The notes: generated by a model not told the origin, from the letters alone. A DNA stretch of 64,000 nucleotides from Cruorifilaria tuberocauda (GCA_013365365.1 JABVXU010000014.1:186001-250000); one strand, 5' to 3'. Positions 1 to 13,183 are shown, counted from the stretch's first letter. Numbers and translations: made by a program.

Positions 1-756
1 AGATAATCGTGCATTAGAATCAAGTTATCGTGGCAGTTTTCAATTTGTTCATCGGAGATTAGAACGCATAATCTTAAAATTCCTTATTCGAGGAATAAAA
101 TTGAATATTTTTGATTTGAATAAAAATAAATCGTGAAAGGGTGAGTTGATGAAGGTTAAGCTTGACTTCTAAATCTTTTAACTTTCATATTTTTCATTTC
201 CAACTTTCAGCTGTAGTCATTTTTTCTCAGTTGAGAAACCACTTCAACTTTCGTTAACTCATTTTACTGGGTATTTTATGAATTTTTTACTTCATAACGC
301 TTTTCAATAACTTTTGTTATGGAAAGAAATACAGTTAAGAATTTGAAAGATAAGACATTTAGTTACATGCATAAGAGTTAAAGTTTCCTGAAATGCTTTT
401 ATTGATTTTAGAAAAGTCATTTGAAAAATGTTAGTTGTGATAAGTGAAAAGTATTATTTTGACTTTAACAAATATAATTAACTAAGATTTCGTTGACAAC
501 ATTTCTAATCACGAGTAATTTTGAGAATTATTTCATGGGCATAACATATGCAAATTCCATGTGAAAAAAAAATAATACAAAATTATTCTCTTTGTCAAAA
601 AAGAAGTGATGAAAAAATGTAATCATTAAAAATTTCTTTGCAAAAAAAAGGAAGAAAAGCGGACATTATGATGTCGTAAATGTTTTGTTATGTGTCGCTT
701 CCAAAAACGCAACAAATATCACGGAGTGCAATCCGTCAAACCGGAAAGTAAATTAC

Positions 757-1274
757 CTGTTTGCAAGAAAGCTTGTAAAGAATCAGCAGTACGATAGGGT
801 TGCGAAACAGTTGTATTAGTAAATGTCTTTGTCGCAGAACTAGTTTGTACCGAAGTTTGTAACAGCGACTGATGATGTCCAACGGTCAGATTTCTGAAAA
901 ATCAGAAATGTAATTCGTGTTTTGTGATTCGGAAAGGAAGATTTCCTGTTTTCGGTATAAAAGTAATTTCAGAATTATTCTTGAAATTCCTCTCTTTTCA
1001 TATACATAAAATTGATACTATGAGATGCGAGATTTATTTACCTCGTACTTCCGGTTAGTTGTCCGTATGAATTTGCATATTGCTCATAAAGTTGTTGCTG
1101 TTGTTGCTGTTGAATGGTACTACTGTACGCTGTGGCCATTGATGATCCATTTGTATTTGTAGCTGTTGTAAAATTTAAATTTGGATTTAAGCTAAATGCA
1201 TCAAAAGTATTTCGATCGTAACCAGTTGTTACAGGAGCTGTTGTAAAATAGCTACCATAATCTACCACATTCAT
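757..1274 (-). CDS. Partial S/T/Q-rich protein, two exons, continues past the left edge
   Basis: Two exons are visible. The first, 1274 to 1042, begins with an ATG directly after an acceptor-like TTTTTAG and ends AG|GTAAAT. The second, 893 to 757, follows TTTTCAG and ends G|GTAATT. The phases agree (2 then 1). Together they encode about 122 residues rich in Ser, Thr, Asn and Gln, with a run of seven Gln (QQQQQQQ) and repeated Tyr-containing motifs (DYGSY, YEQYANSYGQ). This composition resembles the low-complexity N-terminus of a transcription or RNA-binding regulator, but no folded domain is visible, so the function is not assigned. The ATG could be a true start receiving a spliced leader or an internal methionine of a middle exon. 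No convincing next exon was found before position 1, so the domain that would identify it lies outside the window. Confidence 0.68.
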
Positions 1275-4184
1275 CCTAAAAATACGATTTTAACTATTTT
1301 TAATTGATTATTTTAAAAATAAAAAAGAAGAAAAACAATGAAGAAAAAATACTTTAAAAACAAAGAGTATTATTGCTGGCAACAATTTCCAAAAAGAAGA
1401 AAAAGAAAAATTTTTTTTAATAAAAAAAATTTCCGGAAATTCTCGAACGAATTATTTAGAGTGCATATACATGTATTATCTTTTGAGCGTCTTTAATATT
1501 TCATTTTAACTTAAAATTTATTTTGCGATATTAAATCATTAAATGTTTTAGTTAATTTTGATCATATTAGCCTCATGATGATAATTCTTTTCATTATTGT
1601 ACCTTTTTGATATAGCACTTTAACTGAAATTTAATTCGTTAATATGCTATCCGGAAATTTCCACTCTAATTTTCCTGTCACAATTTTACAAAATTGATGC
1701 TTTATGTTGTCATTGCAATATGTATATTACGGTAATGCGAATTATGATAACATGACACCGTATATCGATATGCTACACAACAATATCGGATGGTAAGTAA
1801 TCATTCAAATTTATCAATTGTAATTAATGAAATTTCTTTCGCCTAAATAAAACGATAAATTAGAAGAAGCGAGGGAAAGTTAACGAATAATATAATCCAT
1901 ACTGGAAATGGCAAACCAATGAAATGTATGAAAGTGATAGGATGAAATCATCATCTGAGAATTCGGTTTAGGATATTTATTCAACAGAATTTTGGACATC
2001 CATGTTAACAGTCATTGCCCCACCCTCAATTAAGCTTAATGGATCCTTTTTCATCCAACCACACCAATATATTTGGCTTCTTTCGTTCCTTTTCATACCC
2101 TTCACATCTGGCTTTATATTATAGCTGATTACGGTAGGCATCGAACTTCTGAATATATTATCTGTTTTCTTCTTATCTCTTCTCCCTCTTTCTTCCTAAC
2201 AGAAAGGAAAGATATAAGAGAGAATTTTTGAAGAAAAGTTATGATAAGAATAATTTCAGTTAGTTAAAGTCTGTCTGTTGTTGTTAACTAAAAATAATCA
2301 AAAATTGTAAATGAATAATTAAGTTGAAAGCATAAAGAAATTGTGTTTCGTTATTTCAAGAAGTCCGCCACATTATTCACATTAGCCATCTTTTTTTGCT
2401 ATTATTATCACTATTATCATTATTTCATTATTATCATTATTATTATTATTAATCATTATTATCATATCAGTTAATATCAATTGATTCATTGGCTAAAATT
2501 TTTCTTCTTTTCTTTAATTTAATTTATTTTTTAATTAACAACACTGTTGCATAAAATCTTACAATTTGCAAATGTAATTTGGAGAAAAACCTCTCGATAA
2601 GAATTCAAATAATATTTCAACCATGCTTGGAAAATTTTAGTGTTTAACCTTAGCTAACAGAGAAAGCCAAATATATTCTTATCATTTTTTATTATATTAG
2701 ACCTATAAATAAGATATCAATAATTTAAAACTTAATAAATTTAGCTAAAAACAGATGCAAAATAAAAGTTTTAACACTTTTACTTGTTTAGGAGAATTCA
2801 TTTATCTGAGTTTTTCCATTGCTTTTCATCGATGAATTCGCTTCCAAAAACAAAAAATCATATTGATATGAAAACAGTTATACAAATTGAAAATTCAAAA
2901 AGTTCCATGGATTTATTTATCCTTATTTAGGAAGTCAGTGCTTTAAAATGCTGCTTTCATTTTTATAATTTTATTTGTTCTATCGCTTTTTGATGTTTGA
3001 TTTATAGCTTCTTCTGTGAGGGTAGGATAAAATGGCTGACGAATGTCCAGTTGGCTTGGACGCAACAACCAACTTTTGGGATAAAATGGTCATCAGACTA
3101 GGATAACGCTTCGTTTATCCCAAAAATGATATTGTGACGACATGGAGCCTGGAAGCATTGTTCTAATTTTGCAGAAAATAGGATTGGGAATGCGTCCATC
3201 CATGGAACGTTCTTTATCCTATTAGCAACGATCTTTGCAGGCTGGCAATCAACGAATGCATCCCAATGCTAAATATTATTTGGCCTGAGAAACTGATAGG
3301 ATCTCAATCGTATCGTAATCCTAAGATTTAATATAATTTAAGCGTTTATTGAATTTATAGGAATTTAAACGAAAACTGGAAAAAAAAAGAATGCAAGAAT
3401 AATTTCTATCTTTCCTCAAAGTTTAACCTTTTTTTCTGAAAATTTTAAGAATTAATCAAGAAATGTGCAATTTGCAACAACAACAACACTCTTGAATATT
3501 TATCAAGAATGAAATCGAATTATTAATTTTAACAAAAGTTTGAAAATATTGATTAAAAAATTTAGAAAAATAAACAGATGTGTTGCCGTGATTGTTGCGC
3601 TATTCAATAGATTAGTTACATAAGTGGCATCTACTTGACCTCTTACCCTAATACTTAGGTCAACTAACAGTAGTAGTAATAGTAGTAGCAATAAGCAAAT
3701 GAATTGATTGATGCGAACCAATTTACAACAATTTCCATCTTTCTGCTTATTCTAATTTCCTCCACATTGCAGGAAAATATGCATGATTTAATTGAATTAT
3801 AAAATAAACGAAATAATTGATGTCAAATAATTCTATCCATGCCCTCAATATTTGGTGTGATCGTTGATTTAAACGGGTAAAAAGTTTAATTAATTTGCTC
3901 TTTTCTCTTTATCATTCACATAACCGATGCACTTTCTTTTTCCAATTATATTTCACTGATTATCCAATATAAATCATTTATCATAATAAGTAATTTATTT
4001 TGTTATTAAAATAATTGGCTAAGTCTTAAGGTCTGTACGGTTTACCCTCCAACTTTTGTTAATACAAATGCAACAGTTAATAGAGATACTTTAATTATCC
4101 GCTTTCTCCACATAAGATTTACATTCTCGGTTATTTTAGTGCTTGAAATTAACAAGTCATTACTTGAATCAAGTTATTACTTAA
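1275..4184. other. Intergenic, AT-rich, no gene recognised
   Basis: No exon-like reading frame with matching splice sites was found. The stretch holds imperfect ATT/ATC repeats at about 2400-2470, a short TAG-type repeat near 3665-3690, and a less AT-rich segment at about 3010-3330 carrying several GGATAAA words in both orientations (reported as a finding). The part next to 1274 may hold the promoter of the gene at 757-1274. Confidence 0.5.
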
Positions 4185-5038
4185 TTAATTATATATATGA
4201 ATACTTGATCTAACTACACTTAAACATATGAATTTCAACTGTTTTTTGTCATATTTAATCACACGATTACTTAATTTGGGCTGTCGCAAGTAACTTCTCG
4301 ATCTCGCACTTTCTTCATCCGTATTTAATGTTATCGTAATAAGGTTGCCATTATTCTTTTTACTACGATTAGTTTTGCTCAGATTGATTAATATCGAAAC
4401 CAACACTTCACTATAACATTGTTTCATGAGATTGGTAGGTTTACAGTAGTCCGTCATTTGCTTCTACAGCATTATCTGTACAATCTATCTGTAAATTGTT
4501 TTAGAATTCTTTTATGGGTAGCTTTGTGTGATACAGCCGAATTGTAGTGAAGGTTTAAATTTTGATGGAAAATCTGATTCCTTCTTATTATAATACAACT
4601 GTCAGAAATTATTAAGCGTATCACTTCATCGATTTGAGACTGTTCGTTGAGATATTAGTTCAAAGCATTTAGTAAAACAAAACTGAAATATGCTTCCTTA
4701 AAATTGGGCGCTACTCAGTGAATATTATTTACAGTAAATAGGCAATTGATCACTTTCTATCTTGAACTGATAGTGAACATTTAAAAGATGAAAATAACGG
4801 TAAGCATGAGGTCATACTGTATTTAAAACTAATGGTGATCGAGGAATCAGAAATCAGGAGAATATACAGAGCATATTCACATCATTTGATTGAAAATATT
4901 CCATCATAAAAACCGTAGGATAAACCAACCGATCATCACCGTATCACAAGACTGTCTTAGACCCTCCACACTCAGCAACTCTTCTAGCACACCACTATCA
5001 AAATGCACTTGTGCAACGATACCATCAATTCTTGTCAT
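4185..5038 (-). CDS. Possible hypothetical gene (two candidate exons, unconfirmed)
   Basis: An ATG at 5038 opens a frame of 44 codons that stops at 4904, starting MTRIDGIVAQVHFDSGVLEE, with balanced codon use unlike the surrounding AT-rich sequence. A possible donor (ACG|GTGATG) lies inside it. A second open frame on the same strand, about 4463-4185, begins after CTGTAG and encodes a Lys/Asn/Ser-rich stretch; it would join in phase 0. Another open frame at about 4655-4470 overlaps part of this and is not compatible. I do not recognise the protein. The reading is based only on open frame, codon balance and weak splice sites, so it may be spurious or may be part of a different exon arrangement. 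Confidence 0.32.
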
Positions 5039-5934
5039 TTTGATTGACGCGGTACGAAAACAGTGGTATTGATGTCTTCACATTTATTCTGGTTGTTAAC
5101 AAGAGGATTCTTTTTCCTGTTTTTTTTTGATTTCCTAAAAAACTATCTCCTAAGATATTTTATTAAATATCAGTAGCTATCAAATACTGGTTATTTTCAT
5201 CTTTGTAGGAGTTAAGGTGGTAAGTTAACATTATGATTATCCTTTGCAGTATCACCGGCAAATGTTATATAGTAAGCTTGTAACAGTTGAGCAAAGTAAA
5301 CACTGAAAGCTATGGGGACATCTGTTGCATATCTTTTTTTCAAGGAAAATTCGAAATTTCATTTTAATTCAATTTCAGCTCGAAGAAGCTATTTCACTAT
5401 TAGTTAGCTACTTGGTCTGTGACGAATTCCTTGGTATTTCGTGACTAATTGAAGCCATATTTTTTTCTCCAAATTTTTATATTTTTATTTTTTGTTATTT
5501 CGAACTGTATTTTTGAATATCAGTTTAAGTACGTAGTCAGGCTTATACTTAAAGATGTATTATTAAAAAACTCTGTAATTAGAGGTTGATATGGAATAGA
5601 AAATCGAGAGCCAAATCATCCATAGATCAGTACATTTTAGGGTCTTACTCAGGAGTATCTTAGGGGACGATTTCATCATATTAAAATATCTTATAAAAGA
5701 GTGCAGAAATGCTTAAGTGATGTTTGTATCAACTATATCAGCTAATGAGTCCTTTTCTTCATGCATAATTTACCCATTCCAGCAGCACAGGTCTAGTTTC
5801 GTTGTTCGGTGAAACATAATGTCAATTGTTTGAGCGTTCTTCCTCCCTTAAAATTTGAATGTGTTATTAATATTGAACGAGTTTTAGAGTAACTAAAGGA
5901 ACGATAGCATCACTGTATCCAGTCGAAAAGTGCA
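5039..5934. other. Intergenic region upstream of rpf-2
   Basis: No exon seen. A TTTTAG at 5882-5887, about 48 bases before the rpf-2 start codon, could be a spliced-leader acceptor for that gene. If the weak gene at 4185-5038 is real, this interval would be a shared divergent promoter. Confidence 0.45.
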
Positions 5935-8325
5935 ATGGGAACTAGCCTTTTGAGGTTGGTTGATTATGTTTCTAGCATCACCGTTTTTAATTCCGTGAAA
6001 ATTGAATTTTCATTGCAGAAGTCCATATTACTTTATGTTTCTTCTATCTTTGAATTCTAACCAATCCAGTATAACCTTTAACGTGCTCGTTATTTCACTT
6101 TTATAGCTTTATCACTTACAAATTTCTGGTATTTTCTGCATAAATAATGGATAAGGTTTTCAATTATTTTTGATACCACAGCTGATGAATCTTGTTATTT
6201 GAAGACTCACAACAATCACTATTCTGTATCGGGAAATTTCCCAATTTATAGCAAAGGCTCCATTAACCTTCTTTCAGGCAATAATTTACTGTTTATTTTA
6301 GGAAAGCAAAAACACGTCGAGGAAAACGATTTCTAGAAAATCGTCAACCAAAAGTTGTTGAAAACGATAAAACAGCCATAATCGTGAAAGGTGGTAAAAC
6401 AAGCCAAACGGTCACTGATGCCTTAGCTGATCTTTATGCACTGAAAAAGCCATTGGCTATGCGGATGAAAAGGTTTGATCTTAATCATAATCATTTTTTC
6501 TCTGGTCATAATTTATAAAACGGTATCTGATTCTCAGCACTCATAATTTGTTCTATAACTATGAATATAAATATATGGTTCGGAAAATAATTTTATATTT
6601 TGTCATTTTCAGACATAATCCGATCCATCCATTTGAAAACGATGTTGAATTGGAGAAATTTGCGATGAAGTATGACACGTCGTTATTTTTGTTTGGCTTA
6701 AATTCCAAAAAACATCGGAATAGTTTAGTTATGGGACGTATGTATGACTGTCATGTACTAGATATGGTCGAATTACAGATTGAGAATTTTATTAAATCTG
6801 CAGATTTTCATGTGAGTATTATTGTAAAAAGTTGAAATAGAAATATTTTTTAACTTAATTTTTAAGTTTTATGGAACTTGACTACGCGATTTTGTTAGAG
6901 TCATGGGTTTTAATAAATTTCAGCTAAAGCTCGTAGCTATTAATTTATACATGATGATGCCTCTGTACGAATCAAATGTAAATTTAAATGATTATAGTAA
7001 TTATTATTATGCCGACTATAAATATGAGAGTAGACTAAAAAACTTATCTAATTTTAACAGTACTACTTATGGAAAGTGGAACAAAATATCTCATTGACAT
7101 TGTTGATTTTCATAAGCATTTCAAAATTGACATTTCATGGAATTTTGATTTTTTGCAAGCATAATGTCGTTAAGTAAGTTAACTAATGTTTCAGTTAGTA
7201 ATTTGTTTGGAAATTTTGCTCATAAAATTTGGTAAATTATTTTATTTTCTGTAATTTAACGGAAATAATTAATAGCATCTTGCTTGCCTTCGTTTATCTT
7301 TCCTTAGGATTTTTCGTTACAGAAACATTAAACATGAGTGTTCAATATTTCAGTCATCTAAAATATCTTTTGGTTGTAAACCTTGCATAGTTCTGCAAGG
7401 AACGGAATTTGAAAAGGATGAATCGATGAAGCGTATTGGAAATTTGATGGTCGATTGGTTCCGTGGTACAGTAATTGAGAATATACGTTTGCAAGGACTA
7501 GAACTCGTTATTTCATTAACTGCTCTTGAGCAGAAAATTTATCTTCGAGTGTACAAGTACGTGTCGCTGTCTCAGACATTTTTTTTAAATAGAAAAAGAT
7601 CACATAAGGTGAAAATAATTTCGAGCAACTGCTAGATATATGCATTGATAAACTATGTCCAAGAAAGAATAATAATTTTTCGGTGGGTTTATGAGAGGAT
7701 TCACATATTACAAATGACGAATTCTAGATGAGAGGTAGATATGGAAGAATAATACGAATCATCAAAGTTATTAGATTCAATAGTCGCTCTTTATAGAAAT
7801 TGCTATTGAGATTGGTTATTATTTATTATAACTGTGAATAAAGTTCTCTATGAAATTTAGAACTTGTTTGAAAAAGTCAACGGGTACATCGCCAAGAGTA
7901 GAACTCATTGAAATTGGACCAAGAATTGATTTTTCGGTGCATCGAAAGAAATTTGCTAGTGAAAGTCTTCTACGAGAAGCAATGAAACAGCCGAAACAAA
8001 TTTTGGTAAAATTTATTTAGTAATTTAATTAGCCTGTAAGTGCTTCGGTGTAGTAAAGAATGGTATGGTTTGAAGGAGACGGATATGAATGAGTAGATTT
8101 GTTTTTGTGAAATCTTACTGACCAGGAAACTAAGACCTAATATTCCAAGTTTTTGTTTAAATTCTCGATGTTTAGGCTAAGAAACGGAAAAATACGTCAA
8201 CGGATGTATTTGGCACTGAACTTGGACGTGTTCATGTTGGTAAACAGAACATTAATAGTATGCAGGTAAAAAAAATGAAGGCTTTAAGAGGGAACGCAAA
8301 CAAAGAGGTTGCAACAACGAGATGA
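5935..8325 (+). CDS. rpf-2: Ribosome production factor 2 homologue (Brix domain)
   Basis: Rpf2, with Rrs1, brings the 5S RNP (5S rRNA, uL18, uL5) into nucleolar pre-60S particles. Six exons join in phase: 5935-5954, 6302-6472, 6613-6811, 7354-7556, 7861-8005, 8176-8325. The tiny first exon encodes MGTSLL and joins to KAKTRRGKRFLENRQPK, the basic N-terminus of the family. Family landmarks follow in order: VKGGKT, ALKKP, HPFEND, SLFLFGLNSKKHRNSLVMGR, the MVELQIENF helix, DWFRG, NIRLQGLE, KIYLRVYK, RVELIEIGPRIDF and the C-terminal GTELGRVHVGKQNI..MKAL block. A GTAAAA after SMQ at 8275 could be a donor, but reading through gives VKKMKALRG, which fits the family, so I end at the TGA at 8323-8325. 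The gene converges with dnc-6 about 0.8 kb away. Confidence 0.94.
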
Positions 8326-9160
8326 TCTTGAGAGCTGAAAGATAACTCTGGAATGAAACCGGAAGTACTCTATATTATATCTTCCATTATAAGCGGTGTG
8401 ATTCTGGTCCTGACCGGAAGATTGTCAATTTTTTTTAAGCTTCAAATCATATTTTTGTTTTGAGGAAAGTTCTAGATCTCTAAATATGTAACATGTAAAA
8501 AAGTAGAAATTTCTAACTGCAAATTTGAAAAAATGAACTGAGAGAATTGAATTTAGTTTACTGATGAAACCGTAGTTTCCATGTCTCTTCCTCCAATTTT
8601 TTCATTTTATCTTTTTAATAGTGCTTCCAACTTTTCGGTTTCTCTACTTAATGGTTCTGTGGATGTTATTTTTTCACTAGTGGTGATTTGCAATACCCAG
8701 TTCCTCCGGTGATTTATTCTACAAAAAATATCTTTTTGATGCATCACTGTCAATACTCTTCAGAGAAGAGTTCTACAGGAAGTGTCTTCCGATCTTTTCT
8801 TGACAGTTTAGTTAAAAAGTTTTAAACAGTTTATTGTGAAATGCAAATATTCGGTTCACTTTATGTGAATTCTGTATTTTATCTGTGGCGAAAAGTTAGT
8901 AGGGATTTATTTATATATAATGCGAATACAAACTTTCAAAAGCCGTTGAAAGAATCACCAATCATTGTTGTGTCATTACAATCAAGACTTTATGGTACAA
9001 TTTACCGTAGTTATATATTAGTTTTTGATCAATGATAAAATTTTGAATGGGAAATACTATGAAAAACGAAGCTTGCCAAACCAGGCCATATTCCGTATCT
9101 TTTTACAACAAAGGATTCATATTTCCGAATTTTTACATCATTACACTAGAAAACAAAGTA
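8326..9160. other. Intergenic between two convergent 3' ends
   Basis: This is the interval between the stop codons of rpf-2 (+) and dnc-6 (-). It should hold both 3' untranslated regions and polyadenylation sites. I see no coding exon, repeat or RNA gene in it. Confidence 0.6.
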
Positions 9161-10658
9161 TTATGACGATTTTATAAAATAATGAAATCTTTCGAACGCC
9201 TTCCTTAAATATTCCAGTTGACTTGTTTGGAGCTGAAAAGCGAAATATGCAAATTCCACATGAAATTCTGTATACTAAATTTGTTTCTGGTAAAAAAAAA
9301 AAACTGCGTGCAAATTTTTATAATGAATTCACTTTGTTTTTTTGTCACATAGCAACGAAGTGGCAGCATGTTGATTTATATCTTCTGGTTTTAATAATCA
9401 AGTTACCTGTGGTGGGTCGTGTGCTATTCGCCGACTATTATTTTTACCGTATATCACGGTATTTTCTGGTAACGTTTCTTCTAATATCGCTTTGCAATTA
9501 GTACCAATAAAGCAGCCTCGTGTAATTACTGTTTTCGGACCGACCTGACATCGTACTCCAAAAACATTGTTATCGCCAATCTTTGAAGCTTGAACAACTG
9601 AAAGTAGTATAATACGTTACCACAATCAATAATCGATTTTGGAACTTCGAAAAAATTTATTAAAAATTTTATTTTAAAATTGCACTCACCAGATCCAATT
9701 TCGAAAACATTGTCACGGCCGACTGACAGTGTTTGGCCATTTTCGTTCCTAAAACATATTAAACATGGCAAGAAATTAGAAAAATTTTTTTTGCTGTTTG
9801 TAAGCCTTCAGAATATTCGAGTAATTTAAACCCACTCACAAATTTTCAATGATAGAGGTTTCCTCGATGTTATTATTTTCTCCGATAATAATTGGCCCAT
9901 TTGTAGCGCGTATAATAGCGGTCGGATGAACAACAGTACCTAAACATATTTTAATTAATAGGTCGGAATTTTCAATCGGCTTGCCCTCAAAAAATTAGAA
10001 TTCTTATCAATTCAAAAATAAAACGATCTTTGTGACAAATGTAAGTTATTTTCTTAAAAATTCTAAAATTCTCTTGAATATCTAATAAAATGTGCAAACA
10101 AAGACTTATGTGATAATCTCATTCGTTTTACATAACGTACGTCGTTTATGGAAATTACATTTCATGCATTCAGACTATTATTATTCATCTCAAGCTTCAA
10201 CGACATGATGGCAAGTTCTTTAGTATATAGAATGAATGATGGCACTCTATGTCTCGAGTAGAGCATAAATACATGAACGAAAGTCACGTAATATAATACC
10301 CATCGTAAAAGTTAAGCAACTATTTGCAATATTTATGGTACTAAAAATACCTGAACCAATCGTCACATCCCCCTCCAGAACAGCTTCTTTACATACAACA
10401 GCACCTGATGCTATCGTAAATCTGCAATAATTCTCGAAACATTTTAATCAGTCTATTTCCAAATTGTATGCAGTTACTTTATTATTACCAAGAAATAAAT
10501 TCATTGAAAATATATTTTCTTTCCTTCAAACTTGCATTTTTCTAAAGGATAAAATGGAGACATTTATTAATAAAGAAGTTTCTTTAAACCTTGAAGACTT
10601 GGTTTTCAAGAGGAAAGAGAGACACTGAAGAAAAAACTTACTTATTTTCAACGGTCAT
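9161..10658 (-). CDS. dnc-6: Dynactin subunit 6 (p27), left-handed beta-helix protein
   Basis: Dynactin p27 sits in the pointed-end complex of dynactin with p25, p62 and Arp11 and helps select cargo for cytoplasmic dynein. Six exons, listed in coding order, join in phase: 10658-10642, 10421-10351, 9939-9840, 9748-9690, 9597-9407, 9232-9161, giving 169 residues including the initiator MTVENK. The sequence shows the hexapeptide turns of a left-handed beta-helix: IASGAVVC, GDVTIGSG, VVHPTAII, GPIIIGENNNIEE, VGRDNVFEIGS, IGDNNVFGV, GCFIGTNC, followed by PENTVIYG and a helical tail (QTSQLEYLRKAFERFHY), in the order found in vertebrate DCTN6. The protein is slightly shorter than the vertebrate one (about 190), mainly through a shorter loop after the fourth turn. 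Confidence 0.94.
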
Positions 10659-11959
10659 TCTGATGCTGTTAATGTTTAACCGAAAAGAACATTACGGACC
10701 ACCTCACAAATTCTGTTAGTAGTTGTACAAGGAAATCTCAGGCAGATTTTAACTAATTAATGTGATTTATATACTATTAAAGTTGCCCAAAACTAATCCC
10801 AATCTCCGGAATCCTCACGGAAATAGCTAGCTATATATCAGACTAGGCTAGCGGTAGTAATTTGCGGTTGCGGCCCGAGATAGGCAAAGAGTATCCTTTT
10901 TCAGGAATATGATTCGAATGATAATAAGGACTCTCACTTTGTTTCTAGCATAAGCTTTACTAAGCTTAGTTAACTTTTGAAGTCAAACGAACTCAGTTAT
11001 TGGAATCGTTGCAACATATTACGGACGCATTTGATTACAAAATAATGATACATAGATATATAACTGAATGGTATTACCGGCATCCCTGAATCAAATTTCA
11101 ATTTTGGGGTGAAAATTGTAACAATTGTGACAGCGGTCTGCTCGTGGTATGCCGCATAGAACACTCCCCTCACTTCAATTTAAAACTTCAGCCCTAAGCT
11201 CCATATTTTTTTTGGAAATCTGACTGAAAACTGAATCGACGCGATCAACTCACTTCGAAAACTCTCATGATTGCTGTGGTAGAGTTCCTTCCAACTTCCT
11301 TCAGATTTTACATCTTGAGAATTCAGTTTGGTATATAGCCGGCACATTCTTCTTGACTCTTCTATCTATTGAATTCTGAAAGATTGTACTTCACAATTGC
11401 AACTCTGCAGTTTTATTCGCGATTATAATTTAGTAAAAAATGAACAACTTGATAAAACGGTTTACAAAATAATTTACAAAGTGAATATTTAACAATTATA
11501 GCAACATAAAGCAATACAAAGGCATATTTCATTCATTATTGCAAATTACAGTACAGTGACCAAGTTATTAGCTCAGAATGAAATTTCCAGTGCTTTTTAA
11601 TGGCTTCATTTTTGTCGTGTACAAAAGAGGCACACTTGTAATATATAACAATACCGCAGGTAAGTTCTAAAGCCTATAATTAAAAAAACAACAAATAATC
11701 CATATTAAAAAAGTTATTAGTTGTATCTTTAGTTATGTCTGGATATGAATTTTAAACCACCTTAATTTAACATGAGATACGTTAGCTTGCGTTTATCATA
11801 AACTAACAATAGCAACCCGTATGAAAACAAATAGGAATGTTATAAATGATGTAGTAGAAAAGAACACTTTAAAAAGTTAAATAAGAAATGTTTTAAACAA
11901 AGATTTTATATTTATGAGTATAAATTTATGAGGAAAAATAAGAAGTATTTCAGTGGAAA
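10659..11959. other. Intergenic region upstream of dnc-6
   Basis: No convincing gene. A somewhat less AT-rich patch at about 10800-10900 lies just upstream of the dnc-6 start and may be its promoter. A mini open frame near 11270 (MRVFE followed by GTGAGT) is too short to support. Confidence 0.5.
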
Positions 11960-13183
11960 TCAACCATAAGATGATCGCAAATAAGTTTCGATTGAGTGAG
12001 CAAAATCAGTGCTGCATTGGTAAACTGCTTCGCGTACTTTTGGATCGCTATATAATATTCTTAGAGCATTATCGTTAAAATTTAGTGCCTGATAATAATT
12101 AATTATTAAACTAAAAAGATATTTTGAAATTGTTTATCCTAAAAAAACAAGTATGAGAAGCATTTATCGATATCATAGTATAAAACTCTATAACTTATAT
12201 GATTTTATAAATTTGATCAAATTAAGTGAAAACTTACGTATGAAAATTCGACTTTATGTGAATTAACGCTAATTTCCACTAACGTATTGTCGAAATCTTC
12301 GGAACTGTAACTATGTAACTGAGTCTCCAACAAAAGTCTTGTTGTACTAGCATTCTGCATTAATGGAATCATCACTTGTTTTACAAGACACCAATGCACA
12401 TTATACCTTTTTTCCAACCATGCAAATTTTTTACGGGGTCTAAAAAATAGTAAATAATTCAATTCACCACTAACTGCTACCGACAGTCATCTACTCCAGT
12501 TGTAAAATTTGAAAAAAAAAAAAACTAGAATCATTATTCTAATCAACTTTCCTCTTAATATATTGTCCTTGCAGATCTTGTTTAGGCCATAAAATATGGA
12601 GAAAATGAACCAACTAGCCTTGATACCCAGACGTCATATAAAAAATCAGCGCTCAATTCAGGACACTGGAAAAAAATACCCACTTGTCCTAAATCCTCTG
12701 AATAACCAATCACGTGTTCGTAATTTCCATTTATTCCATTTGGGAAATACAGACGTGTCTTCACCTGAAAATTATGAGTAGAATTAATATGCAACGGAAT
12801 AAACTTGAATTGACTTTAGTACCTTGCAAAAGATCATTGTATGCAACATAAACATGAGACTAGTTTCTCTTCGATAATTATGAGTAGTTATCCAATACTA
12901 AAGCGTCAGATATAGTAATTACTACCTGTACATTTCCACGTAATGTAACCATTGTCTGTAATACAGGCTCAATTTTTTCACGATAAACAACCACATCATC
13001 GCGTTCCACCTCCATCTGAATCCAATCACCAACTTTTAAATATTGTGATGATATCGGTGCAACATCTTGAAAAACCAGTGCCTTTTCTTGATTAACATTA
13101 AGAGGCCAGACGGTGATTAAATTGCCCAATGTTCGGGTAATAACTCCTCTTTGGGTATTGTTTGTGATGAAACCATTATTCAT
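11960..13183 (-). CDS. Uncharacterised nematode protein, four exons
   Basis: The start ATG at 13183 opens a first exon to 12926 (86 codons, CAG|GTAGTA). Exon 2 begins at 12764 after TTTTCAG in the right phase (VKTRLYFPNG) and is open to about 12590, but its donor is unclear. Exon 3 ends at 12238 (TAC|GTAAGT), with a start at 12439 or slightly upstream. Exon 4, 12088-11960, encodes ALNFNDNALRIL and ends SSYG plus TGA. The first exon (GVITRTLGNLITVW, EKALVFQDVAP, YLKVGDWIQMEVE) has the alternating hydrophobic pattern and Gly turns of a small beta-barrel, but I recognise no named domain. The exon 2/3 junction could not be resolved: several donors fit the phase equally. The product could be about 230 residues. 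Confidence 0.72.

Noticed and set aside
3503..3721. Leu-rich 72-codon frame on the minus strand
   Set aside because: The Leu run is a translation of the TAG-type simple repeat; no splice partners or other coding signs.
9223..9501. 92-codon plus-strand frame
   Set aside because: Antisense shadow of the last two dnc-6 exons and their intron.
11260..11300. ATG AGA GTT TTC GAA followed by GTGAGT on the minus strand
   Set aside because: A five-codon first exon cannot be supported without a partner; dnc-6 already has its own start.
12582..12794. Complementary frames on both strands
   Set aside because: The minus frame is exon 2 of the 11960-13183 gene with intron sequence at both ends; the plus frame (12596-12781) is its shadow.
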